64,000 bases of DNA from Entoloma clypeatum. Taxonomy: Eukaryota > Basidiomycota > Agaricomycetes > Agaricales > Entolomataceae. The DNA lies in the NCBI GenBank assembly GCA_963565915.1, contig OY751488.1, positions 4,030,001-4,094,000 on the forward strand, written 5' to 3'. The position numbers were made by a program, and so were the translations under genes. Every line of letters starts with the position of its first letter. Within the stretch, counting starts at the first letter, position 1. This document shows, piece by piece, positions 11,629 through 22,389 of the stretch. The notes under the pieces were generated by a model. The model saw only the letters and a list, made by a program, of their open reading frames with translations, searched no databases and had not been told where the DNA came from.

Positions 11629-12000
11629 ATGTCCAACACTGCCGTTACCTCCACCTCCACCACCGACATCAACCCTGCCATCGCCGCCCTCATGAACGAA
11701 GCACTCGCCATGAGAGACCAGATCCATGCTCTCGAAACTTCCCTTGCCGACCTCCTCCATCGCCAGATGCATATCCGGCTTCACTCGCTGTCCAATCTCC
11801 CCGTCGCCCTGACTTCCGAGGAAAAACAAATTCTCGGAAATTACACCAGCACCCTCGTCATCGAAAACCGACACATTCGGCTGGCCATCAAAGGCCTCGA
11901 GCTCGCTGTAGCCATCAATGAGGAGTTGATATATGATTGGAGCCTCAAGGAAAGTCCAAACTGGTCCGATCCCGGCAACAACGAGAGATGGGGACAGTGA
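11629..12000 (+). CDS. extra ORF between pol and the 3' LTR (ORF3, element A)
   Basis: 123 codons starting at an ATG in good context (CGCCATGTC), after a 134-bp spacer from the pol stop and 34 bp before the 3' LTR. The N-terminus is Ser/Thr-rich. A helical middle part with heptad-like Leu spacing (MRDQIHALETSLADLLHRQ) suggests a coiled coil. The C-terminus is Trp/Asn-rich (WSLKESPNWSDPGN). There is no signal peptide or membrane segment, so it is not an obvious envelope. The copy in element B (55686-56057) is intact too, with 21 silent and 9 replacement codon differences, which points to selection on the protein. No family is recognised. Confidence 0.75.
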   Translation: MSNTAVTSTSTTDINPAIAALMNEALAMRDQIHALETSLADLLHRQMHIRLHSLSNLPVALTSEEKQILGNYTSTLVIENRHIRLAIKGLELAVAINEELIYDWSLKESPNWSDPGNNERWGQ

Positions 12001-12034
12001 CTCTGTGAGGACCCAGAGCTTGGAGAGGGGAACA

Positions 12035-12435
12035 TGTTACGGACTCTATGGTATGAGGACCACGTCATATCTTTTACCTATCAGCCCGACTCGGCACCCT
12101 CTTACAAACTCACTATGTCTAACCTCTACTTTCGCAACCTTCGATTCCCAGTCTGACTCATTACATTACTTCATCATCCCCTTTAGTATACTTCGCTCCC
12201 ACGCTGACTCGCTTTCCGCAGTCAGCTTACTCACTGTACATAGCCTTCCGCAGTCGCCTTACTCATGCGCACTGCCTTCTGCAGTACTGACTCATCCACT
12301 ACCGCCTATAGTCAGTACCTATATAAACCTCTTGTACTATAGTAGATTCCTTAGATTTAGCAATCACTTTGCTCTTCGCCTTTCCACTTCCTGCATACTC
12401 TGCCCGAACCTTGGAACGGTTTGTTAAGCATAACA
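12035..12435 (+). repeat. 3' LTR of chromovirus A
   Basis: 401 bp, TGTTACGGAC...AAGCATAACA, preceded by the polypurine tract and followed by target-duplication copy CAATG. The self-primer sequence and TATA box are kept. Confidence 0.95.
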
Positions 12436-12440
12436 CAATG

Positions 12441-12939
12441 ATTCTGACATGGTGGAAGGGAGATATCACAGGCGACATGAAGATGCGTTGAATGGGAGGG
12501 AGATTCCCACTTGCATTCCATGCTGCTCAGTGATTGCAACAGACCAAACAAACCACACAAATACCATATTAGGAGGTGCCCCCCCCTATACCATGACATA
12601 GGTATATGGCCGGGATCGGCGGATCTGACCCCTCTTGGGGTTTATACTGTTGGGAACAGTTGCTGAGTGCCCTGGGTAATGCCCAAAAGTCATGTGATTC
12701 AAAGTTTTGCCAGCTGCTATAGGGCATAGTTGGTTTCACCTCAACATCACGATTTGATGGTATCATAGACCTGTCAAAGGGGGGGGGGGGGGGTTACATG
12801 GGCCTGTAGACCTGGAACTTGCCTTAACCCACACACTGCCAATAATTCCTGAAATAATTCCAAATATCACTTATTGATAAAGGCCCCTCAACACTGTCAA
12901 CATGCTTCAGGGTGCTGTCTATTATTAATCCCCCATCAA
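12441..12939. other. gene-free stretch with a repeat end and a poly-G run
   Basis: No gene. Near 12575-12640 lies a reversed relative of the sequence at about 4165-4195 (AGGAGGTGCCCCCCCCTATA, GGATCGGCGGATCTGACC). A run of about 16 G starts at about 12779. The sequence then enters the left arm of the KDZ element near 12940. Confidence 0.45.
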
Positions 12940-13396
12940 TGATTGATATTCCGTTCCGCGCTCCGTTTCCTGTGATCAACAACACCCCCCCCCCTCATTA
13001 TTCTGCCTGCCCGTCCATCACAACGCTGCTCATGCATCCTCCCACCCATCAAGGTACCTCTCGCGCCATCTATTATTAGTTTGAGTGATCTCCCCCATCA
13101 ATGTTGGAGATTCCGTTCCGTTCCCCGAGCCTTGCCATCAACAACACTAAGTAAAGTCCTCCCACTCAACATCTCAATGTTACCTAGTGTTTGAGGGTTC
13201 GGTTCAGTTCAGTTTTTTGCCCCAAAAATGGGTGGACTGAGACCAGACCGGTCTTTTAATCACTCAGAAATATGATAGACTGAGACCGAACCGGGGGGAA
13301 CCGGTCTCGGCATGTCATTTTGCTTGGACCGGACCAGTCCAAACTGGTCTAGACTGGTCGTAACTATGGTAATACACTAATAATGTATAAATGTGT

Positions 13397-14030
13397 GTTG
13401 GGCGCGAGACAACGCCATTGGACGCGAGTGAGGGGGCCGTTGGGCATGAGTCGAGGCCATGGGGCATGAGTGAGGGGCCGTTGGTCGTGAGAGGAGGCCA
13501 CTGGATGCGAGAGCGAGAGTGGGCCGTTGCACGTGAGTGGGGAGTGTTGCACGTGAGAAGGTGCCATTGGGCATTAGAGAGGGCCGTTGCACACTAGTAC
13601 GGGCCATTGGGCACGAGGGGCGGCCGTTGCACACACGAGGGGGACCTTGGGCATTAGAGGTGGCTGTTTGGTATGAAGGGAGGGCACTGGGCATTAAAGG
13701 GCGCCGTTGGGCACAAGAGGGGGCGTTGGGCGCGCAGGGAGGCCATTGGGTGGTAGAGGGGGCCATTGGGCATGAAGGGTCCATTGGGCGCGAAGGGAGG
13801 CCATTGGGCACGAGGGGCAGCCGTTGGGCATGCAGGGAGGCCGTTGGGTGTTAGAGGGGGCCATTGGGCGCTAGTAGGGGCCATTGGGCACGCAAGGGGG
13901 CCATTGGCCATGAAGGGGCATTAGAGGGGGGTGTTGGGCGCGAAGGGAGGCTGTTGGGCATTAGAGGGGGCCGTTGGGCACGAGGGGCGGCCGTTGGGCA
14001 GTGGTAGTGGCCGTTGGGTGGAAGTGGAGC
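13397..14030. repeat. 20-bp minisatellite array 2 (about 31 units)
   Basis: Nearly uniform 20-bp units (for example GTTGGGCACGAGGGGCGGCC, ATTGGGCGCGAAGGGAGGCC). It has the same TTGGGC core and period as array 1 at 4732-5340, but lies inside hAT-1. Long frames across it are repeat artefacts. Confidence 0.9.
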
Positions 14031-14342
14031 CAGGTGGAGTGGAGGTGGGGGGATAAAAGAAGTGTGGGAATATTTCGTTGGCTGTCTGTCGAATTATGGT
14101 TTGAGTTTCGGCGATTGCCGAAAGTGCTTGGCAGTCGATGCCGAGCGATGAGCATCAATGAAACATAAGGCCTCAATGCCCAAACCGTGGCATCACAGGC
14201 CTCAAGATAGCTTTGAACTTATGGATAGATGTATATAGAGTCATAAAAAGTATATATATAGTTGGGAACTCAAGCTATGTATACTAGAGAATCTGTATTG
14301 TAAAATGATGCATCAAAACACACTGTAAATCGTGATGAACAC

Positions 14343-14847
14343 ACAGGACAGGATTCAAAATTTAGCCTTTGCAAATGAGATTGATGAAGGGTTTGCGAAG
14401 GAATAATTTGTAGAGGGGACTTTGGGGGCGAAGAATTGAAATTGTTTGACAGATGTGAAACACATGGCAAAACATCGACTTTGTCGAGGCATTTCTCATC
14501 AACTGTGATACTTGAGGAACAAAAAAATTTGACAATGCAAATATTGATCATTCTCACCNNNNNNNNNNNNNNNNNNNNNNNNNNNNNNNNNNNNNNNNNN
14601 NNNNNNNNNNNNNNNNNNNNNNNNNNNNNNNNNNNNNNNNNNNNNNNNNNNNNNNNNNNNNNNNNNNNNNNNNNNNNNNNNNNNNNNNNNNNNNNNNNNN
14701 NNNNNNNNNNNNNNNNNNNNNNNNNNNNNNNNNNNNNNNNNNNNNNNNNNNNNNNNNNTCGCCCCCAAAGTCCCCTCTACAAATTATTCCTTCGCAAACC
14801 CTTTATCAATCTCATTTGCAAAGGCTAAATTTTGAATCCTGTCCTGT
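14343..14847. repeat. 89-bp inverted repeat flanking an assembly gap
   Basis: Arms 14343-14431 and 14759-14847 are reverse complements with one mismatch. The 200-N gap (14559-14758) directly abuts the right arm. The real spacer is unknown, since 200 N is a placeholder. The palindrome lies in the middle of hAT-1. Confidence 0.85.
14559..14758. other. assembly gap (200 N)
   Basis: Run of exactly 200 N, a fixed-size placeholder inside hAT-1. Confidence 0.99.
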
Positions 14848-16921
14848 GACAGTGCATCATCATGGGTTTTCTCAAACACAAAAACAATCTTTTCTTACTT
14901 CCTCCCTTCCACAACCACTGTAGTCTATATGTACTGTATATATACCATTGTAACATTGTATGTAAATCTACTCAGACCTTTCAAATCAAGCCCAAGGACT
15001 TAATAAGGTGAATAGAAGCAAAATAGGTCGAAAATTTGACCAAAAAAAATTGTTTCAGCTTTGGATTCTCCTCATTCAGGGGACCTCACAGCACATCTGT
15101 TTTTCAAATTTGGTGCATTCATTATGGAGATATAACACTTTTACTGAAATATGCACATTTCATCATTTCTATCTTATCTAGAGATCTAAAAATTATACAA
15201 GGTGTTTCAGAAGGTGAATACATATATATTGATGAGTTCTATCATGTTAAACTATTATTAGATCATGAGGAAGGCACTGCGCGCACCTGCGTGATGCATT
15301 TGCACATTGTTTACTGTTGTTTGGTGTAAAGCGTCGCATCGCTATATGCTCAAATCTGTGGCGAAAATTCATGAAATAAATACATATTTATTAACATATA
15401 ATACTCTGGTACATAGTCTGTAAGCTTACTTCCTCCTGTGTAGCCATATTAAGGAGAAATGCAATGTTTTTTGAGTTTGTTTACATATATTTGACACATT
15501 TGATGCGCGCATGTCGCGCATCATCCAACATTGAATCGATGCATCCACCCATTGCTCGCTCCGCAATGAGAGGCACACAGATATAACAAAAATAACACAG
15601 TAATAATAGTACAGATACAACAAAAATAGCACTGTAAACACAGATACAAAAAAATAACACTGTAATCATATGTTTTAGCTATGTTTTCACCATGTTTCAC
15701 TCAATTATTAACCTTTCTGACTCTGAGCAAGAGTTTATATACAAGCTAGAAATGTATTCCACTCAGTTGTAGCTTCAAAACAAGCCTTAGACCAATGAAA
15801 TTGGACTATAAATATCTAGAATATTATGCAGATTACTGAAAAATCTCCAAAAATTGTAGAATATTAGGGGGGGGGGGTTGGAGGTGTATCCCAAAGGGCA
15901 AAAAGACTGGTCTAGACCTGTTTAGACCGATCTTTTTGCGGTCTAAGTCAAAAGAAAAAAACTAGACTGAACTGCAGTCTAAATTTTCTAAAACGTATAG
16001 ACCTTAGACCGCGGTTCAGTCCAACGTGGTCTATTTTTCAGTTCAGTTCAGTCTGGTTCAGGTCTATGTAGACTGAACCTTCAAACACTAATGTTACCAT
16101 GTCGCGCCCGCCCATCACCATGCCACCAAAGCATCCTCCCGCCCATTCTGCCATCAAGCGGGGTTGTCTTTGCTAATCAAACTGCCATCGGGGGGCCTCC
16201 ATACCCATCCCCTCTCGCGAGCATGCCATGTGCGACTGGTTGTCCATCACCACAGTACCACCAAGTCCCGCCAATCGAGACACCTCTCCCCCGCAGCTGC
16301 ACCCTGGCTCCACCCAGACATGTGTAGTAGCCTATATATACACCTGCCCACCGCGTGTCTTCACTTTGCTACTACCACCATGACCCTGCCTGCGACCGCT
16401 CCCACGTCTCTACATCTGCCGCTGGCCATCAGACCACCCACGTCTCTGTGTGAAGAATAATTGATCATCAATTGATCTCGTTCAACGGCACCTATCACCC
16501 TGGCGCATGAGGAAACCTGACTCGGAGTGAAACAGACGCACTGGCTTTGCCAGTCCCCATCCCGTACACTGCCTAATTGTCACTTGCAGAACACCACTGA
16601 CATCCTCACAACATGGAGGCATTCCTGCTGCCGTGCCCACACGACTCATCCTCTGGCATGTTGTCTTCCAGTTCCATGGTTCCTGGCCAGCTGTTGCCAG
16701 ACATCAACATTGGACCCTGATCTTGGTGTCCTTCCCACACCAGACAGCCTTGGTACCTGGATTTGACAGGCTCGGACTTTGACCGCCATACCCCACCCTA
16801 CATTCAACATGCACAGTCTCTGCTGGTCCGAGAGGACCATCCCTCAAGTGTTATTTGTCATCCTGCTACCACCCCCCACACACAACTCACCCTCTGGCAT
16901 GTAGCCAGCTGTTGGACATCA

Positions 16922-17080
16922 TTTGACACACTCCAACATTTCTGGTGAGTCGACATTGGCTCGATAGCCATTCTTTCTAATGTGTGATCCATGCCCAATG
17001 TTAACAGGAGCCAACTTATTGATTGATAAATATGAGGTCCCTACATGCATACGATTTGGTCACATTGTAGAGTACAGTGG
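16922..17080. other. short spacer between left arm and the unknown gene
   Basis: Nothing recognised. The left arm ends at GGACATCA, where the right arm continues differently. Confidence 0.4.
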
Positions 17081-20000
17081 TCAATCTTTTGCTGCAGCGC
17101 CCAGAGCCGATTGCTTCTTGCACAGCACCCCCTTGTCCTTATGTTGCTTGTGAGGCTTTTTGGTAATTGAAACGACTCCGCCTTGCTCCCCACTCACCGC
17201 CATGTGATTCACAAACTGAGACGAGGGATGAGATGGGGCCGACATGGTAACAGGTGCCGCTGTGGTCTGTTTGGTGGGGGCGCCGTCTGAACCAGGGTTG
17301 GTTGGGTCAGTTTCCGGGTTTGATGGTGGGCCCTCAGAGACCGACAAACATGCTCCTCCCATGTCAGAGCCTGACACTGTGATGAGCCGCTGTCTCCCCC
17401 ACTCCTCGAATTCTTGCGGCGACATCTTCTAAAAATGGGCAGTACCAGTCATCCATGCTGTGAGGAGAAGCTCAAGCTCTATGTGAGAATTGATATCGCT
17501 TGGCACACAGAATGTGCTCAGTGGCCAGTTTTTGATGATAGTCTTATATTTCTCAGTGATTTTTGTATCAAAATTGTGGTAGTACATTCTGTGAATGTCA
17601 TGGTTAGTGGTCACACCTGAATTAAGCAAACTGTTAGTGTTGTGGTCCAAAGTGTTTCACATGGATCTCACAGAGTTTCAAGAGAATCAGAGCTGATATC
17701 TGACTCCAGATGTGAATCAACTGCTGGACATAATTTCGGACCACACCTTCCATGTTGTAAGTATCAAAAATTCTAGTAGTGAGATTAACATACCCTGAAC
17801 CCCAGATAACATGTAGGCCTTCATTTGGACTGACATATCAAACAGGTTTTCTTTCACCGCGAGCTCGAAGAAGTCGGAAATGCGATCACTAGTGGTGATG
17901 ACATGAGGGCGGTTATGTTGGTCCTTTGATGACCAAACGGCAATCAGCATGACCTCAATGCCGGTACGTGCATGAAGGTGTTGGATCTCAAAAACAAGAA
18001 CATCAATAATACTGAGCAGGGAATTTCAATGATACAACTGTCACCTCATTGTCCAAGGTGTCAAGAGTGGTCCATACATCATGGAATGAATTGATGTGCA
18101 TGTTGTGGGTTCCAAGTTCACGCAACATGACAAGGGTGTTGCTTGTATAATTTTTTTATTCTTCAGCAGAAAGTGAGTGCCACTTTTCTGAAATTTGCCC
18201 AATGACATGGTGAGCCTTCTTCTTTATTTCTCCCTCTGGCAACTCTACAAAGGACAACCCACACATCAGAACATGCTTATGAATAGAAAAGCGAATTACC
18301 AGAATTTGAGCACTTGACTTCAATACTGACGAAAGCATTTCAAGATCCAATTTCCTTCTGTTTCTTCTGGAGGCGGCTAATTTGCATGATTTCCTCAAGG
18401 TAATACTGAACCGAGTGTTTCTGGAACTGGGTATAAAGCTGTTTGGCTAGTTTGAGCACCTCAGCATGTGCATTCTGAAGTGCCGCTTGGTACGTAGTTT
18501 TTTGTTCGAGGCGATGTGCTTTCTTCAAGGCTTTCTGAGCAGGAGTTAACTTGATTGCAACACATTTTGAGCACATCCTCCAGGGAGCTCATGGCTGGCA
18601 CAATGATTTCTTGTGTGATGCACTCAAGAGGTGTTGGAAGGCGGCATTGCCCTTAGACATCTTCACTATAAGAACGGAAAATGTCGTGTGGACAGTAACC
18701 TCAAAAAGTAATATATTAATCACAAACCAATGTATTGGACTGAAGACAAGGGTCAAGAAGCATGCCCTGAAAATTGTGTGGAAGTTCAATATGCACACTC
18801 CACCAAAATAAAGGATGAGGAACTGACTTGAGACCAACACAAAGACCAACTATCAATCCAGAATCCAATCATCTTGGTCTACTTGTCTACTTGTATCGAT
18901 TTCCAATGCTAGGCCCATAATTGAGTATGTATGCGGGTGACTACCATAGAGCAATGTACCACAAAAACATGAAATGATTTATCTACAGAATGAACATGTG
19001 ATATGGCGGGGATAGCTAGATGATGCCCCTCAAATGCTAAATGCTTATTAGTGCCCTGAAATACAGAACAGTTGTCCATCCCACCTCTGCATTAGACTAG
19101 TGATTTTCATCGGGAAAAGCGCGGGCTGTTTCTGAGTGGGCATGTGAAGGCAATTCTACCACACATCAATTTTCAGCAAGAAAAAACAGCAAATATAAAA
19201 CTACGATATTGGAATTAAACCCGTCGGGAGGGGCGCTCCATCATGAGGCTAAAAATGAACTTTGCCTCACCTCGAGAGAGGTCCTCACCCACAACTCGGT
19301 TGATGAACTTGAGCTCAGACTGGGTTTCACTGAAGACAGTATGCAATGTATCCCGAGCATCAGACTCAAACCCATGCATGTCCAAGTATAAATCAAACCA
19401 AGGACCATAGTTAGCTGAAGGATTTTGCGTCAGGGCACAACATAGAGTTTTTTGGGGACTTGAAGATGGGCTGCTTGGCATATCCAGGTGGAGGTGTTCC
19501 ATGCTGTGAACAGGCACTGATTACAGACATGTAAGCAGGGGAGATGAGGCAGAGGAGATAACTCACCATGCATGTCAATCTTGATGCTCGGAGAGACCCC
19601 AACATTAACAAGGCCCAGAGATAAGGAAAAAGATGCATGTCCAGCACTAGGTGAGTTGGCGTGCCTGGTCCCATGCCCACCAATTGTGGGAGAGGTTGGG
19701 CCACGAGGCGTCATGCATGTTGCTGGGGTACTGGGAGTCAAGCCACAATGGATGTGGCCAGATGGTCCTGGTATTCCAGAGCGCGCTTGTTGTGGTGTAG
19801 AAGAAAGATGGTCAGCAGGAGGAAAATGGAGCTCGAGTCCCTCCTCTTTGATCGCGCCTCTGAGAAAGTTGGTTGAAACATGACTGGGCGTGGGCAAGGC
19901 TGGACTACTGTGAGGTGTCCTCGGCGCATTGAGAATTGAGTTATCGCGGACATGACCAGACGGTCCTGGCATTCCAGAGAATGCTGTTGGTGATGTAGTA

Positions 20001-20710
20001 GGGTCAACAGGAGAAAGTTGGACCCCCGGTAGCCCCTCCTCCATAATCCCCCCTCCGAGAAAGTCAACCAAGACACTTTTGTTGCTGATTGATGCTAGGA
20101 TGGCACCTCTGAATGATGAGAAACGAGCGCATCCCCTGTAGGGATGTCGGGATGCATAGAAACTGGATGAAGTGGTAGTGCTGGGGATATTCAGTTGCAT
20201 GGGTTGCATCAATCAAAATACAATACATACTGGTCGAGAAAAATTCCAACCCTTCAACCCAAGAAAATGAACCAGAAAGTGTCGCTCAGTGAGTCCATGA
20301 ACGAACAAATTGACGCCCAGTTGTGGTGCTGCTGAACAATATTGAGAACAACCCCCTGATCCGCATAATGTTCACATTCATCCGCAATAGGTTGAAGGAG
20401 ATGAAGGAGGTGCTCAGCCTGTTTGATTGTATGGCATTCGACATTCTTGAAAGGAAATGTGGGACATGACAGTCCGCCAATGCAAAATGGCCTGATGTAA
20501 TGGAGCAGTCAAGTAAACGAAAAACAGGGGCACAAAATGGACATACATAGCCTTGTAAGTTCCTGTCTCAGTTCCTTCATTCCGATATTTTTGGCCAGCC
20601 AGATAGGTAAAAACGAAATGCCCTCTAGTGTTTGACATCATGACAGTGAATGTTGAAGAGTCAAACAACAAGTCGGACTCAGAGCAATCTTTTCTCAGGC
20701 AGCTTTTCCA
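17081..20710 (-). CDS. multi-exon gene of unknown function carried in the KDZ element
   Basis: Several minus-strand coding blocks are separated by short introns. From 5' to 3' they are: WKSCLRKDC, then FTVMMSNTRGHFVFTYLAGQ (about 20710-20560); ECHTIKQAEHLLHLLQ to WASICSFMDSLSDTFW (about 20460-20275); a Pro/Ser-rich linker with repeated GIPGPSGH-type words (20212-19520); PWFDLYLDMHGFESDARDTL (about 19400-19220); MCSKCVAIKLTPAQKALKKA, a charged helical block (18576-18340); KKKAHHVIGQISEKWHSL, faintly HMG-box-like (about 18225); HNRPHVITTSDRISDFFELA (about 17930); YYHNFDTKITEKYKTIIKNW (about 17600); and a low-complexity tail (17425-17081). I recall similar proteins of unknown function in many mushroom genomes, but cannot name a domain. 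I saw no HxD dioxygenase motif of the TET/JBP type known to accompany KDZ elements. It may be more than one gene. Confidence 0.5.
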
Positions 20711-21137
20711 TATGGAGAGTGGACCCTGAAACCTGGGGTTGCCCGGAGAATGACCTCACACCATGCATACTATGGCTGTAGATACTATGGCTGTATTGGC
20801 TGTATTGTACATGGGTCTGCGTTCTTGAGCAGTCAAGCAAGGGACTTGATCTTGAAGCAGTCAGAAATGGACAAGAACTTGGATGTCTTCAAGTTTGCCC
20901 ACATCATTCATTGATGGCTAAAGGCTTCACCCGATGCATTTCACCTTTCACTCAAGTGCAATTGGCAAAGGAACTTAATATGTAGTATTTATCATGCAAG
21001 TAACACCTCAAAGTTGGATCATTTGTGTTATAATAAGTTGTGACTGGTACCTCAACATCAAGTACTCAACTCAGACTTGGTGCGACATGGCCATGATCAG
21101 GCAAAATATCAAAGGTGCCAAATAAACCCGTCTCACA

Positions 21138-21742
21138 TAGTGTTTAAAGGTCCGATTCGGTCCGGTTTTTGACCCTCAAAATTTAGAGACCAAGACCAAG
21201 ACCGATTTTTTGGTTCACATGATCTTGAAAAAACTGAACCGGACCATGTGAAACTGGTCATACCGGTTCTGTTTCTCAGATAGAATGAAACCAAGACCAG
21301 TTCAGACCAGTCTTCACCCGCGGTTGGTATACTCACCAACCGCGGTGTGTTTTTTGAGTTTTTGATGATTGTTTGACTTTATTTGGGTTTTTGATATCAA
21401 AGAATCATCAAAAAATTCAAGATTGAACCACAGTTTGTCAGTATACCAACTGCGGTTTGTTTTTGAATTTTTTTTGATGTCAGAAATTGGTCAAAGAATC
21501 TCGGAGTTCAACTGCAGTTGGTGAGTATACCAACTGTGGGTGACCTTTGGTCACAGACTGGTTTAAACCGGTTCAAACCGGTTTTTTAGCGGTCTCTGAA
21601 AATCCTGAAAAAAAACGAACCGGAAACCGGTTGTGATCAGAAACCTTAAAGACTGAGACCGGTGGTCCGGTCTTTCACCGGTTCGGTTCCATCCAGTCTC
21701 AGTCTGAAACCAATGAAAGTAAACTGGACCTTGAAACACTAG
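21138..21742. mobile_element. non-autonomous hAT element (hAT-2, 605 bp)
   Basis: Terminal inverted repeats TAGTGTTTAAAGGTCC / GGACCTTGAAACACTA, flanked by an exact 8-bp target duplication GTCTCACA (21130-21137 and 21743-21750). The ends resemble those of hAT-1, so both were probably moved by the same transposase family. ACCGGTT words are repeated near both ends. The centre has three related palindromes, the best being an 11-bp stem CCGCGGTTGGT with loop ATACTC near 21318-21345. No coding capacity. Confidence 0.9.
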
Positions 21743-22389
21743 TCTCACATGTAACATGTTGCGGCCTCTCTCACCTCAATCACTCACAAGGAATGTGTGT
21801 TGAGAATCATTCCATTAAGCAAGTAAACCACATTGCCGCGTGAACCTCAAAATATGAGTTTTTTTTGGGCACAACGAGACGGACGGGACAATCGAGGAAG
21901 AGATGAGCTGAGGGGTGCATCTCACCTCTGGCCTCTCACATTCAGCCTCTTCCAGACAACGCTGTGCTAAAGGAGACGGCCAAAGGAGAGAAAAAACAGC
22001 CAATCTTCTCGCTGCTGTCTCGGCGAGGCCTCAGAAAATGCTCGGCTCCCTTGGAACTTGCATTTACTTCAAAGACAATGCATAGATATAGAAGTGGATT
22101 ATAAAATATTTGTCACAAAATCTACGAGCCCCCCAATGTCACCAAGTTGTTCATCATCAAGTTTCTCCCCCTCACTCTCTAATTCATGATCTTGCAAGGC
22201 TGTAGGCTCCACCACATTGGATGGTGAGTTGTCCAAGGATACTTCCTCCCCTCTTCTCGCCTCCTGACCCTTCCGCACTCTAGGTATGCAACTGCCAGTG
22301 AAACCTCAGAGTGCTGGAGTAGGGCCTCCGGCCCGACTCCACCTGAGCACGTGACCTAGCCATATATACTGTCATCCATGTATCATAGA

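Larger units (their letters stand above)
5776..12435 (+). mobile_element. chromovirus A, full-length Ty3/gypsy retrotransposon
   Basis: A 6660-bp element with two 401-bp LTRs (5776-6176 and 12035-12435), each starting TGTTACGGAC and ending AAGCATAACA. It is flanked by the 5-bp target duplication CAATG (5771-5775 and 12436-12440). The order is LTR, primer-binding site, gag, protease-RT-RNase H-integrase-chromodomain, a 123-codon extra ORF, polypurine tract GGAGAGGGGAACA (12022-12034), LTR. Three TGA codons in pol show this copy is dead. Element B at 55251-61899 is a close relative. The self-primer and chromodomain place it among chromoviruses of the Tf1/sushi type. Confidence 0.95.
13185..16090. 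mobile_element. non-autonomous hAT element (hAT-1)
   Basis: A 2906-bp insertion with terminal inverted repeats TAGTGTTTGAGGGTTC / GACTGAACCTTCAAACACTA. It is flanked by an exact 8-bp target duplication ATGTTACC (13177-13184 and 16091-16098), the signature length of hAT elements. The uninterrupted right KDZ arm confirms the empty site. Subterminal regions are rich in short ACCGGT, GACCGGTC and AGACTG words, the usual form of hAT transposase-binding sites. It holds a minisatellite array, an inverted repeat beside the assembly gap, and no transposase gene that I can see. Confidence 0.9.
12940..16921 (+). repeat. left inverted arm of the KDZ element (interrupted by hAT-1)
   Basis: Segments 12940-13184 and 16091-16921 together give about 1.07 kb that matches the reverse complement of 24971-26030. 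The right arm reads through the hAT-1 insertion point without a break (CTCAATGTTACCACAC) and so acts as the empty site. A TATA-like TATATATA at 16333-16340 points into the element. Short frames in the arm are not convincing genes. Confidence 0.75.

Noticed and set aside
17081..20710. TET/JBP dioxygenase as the KDZ passenger
   Set aside because: TET/JBP genes are known KDZ companions, but I found no HxD...H pattern or 2-oxoglutarate-binding Arg context in the minus-strand exons.
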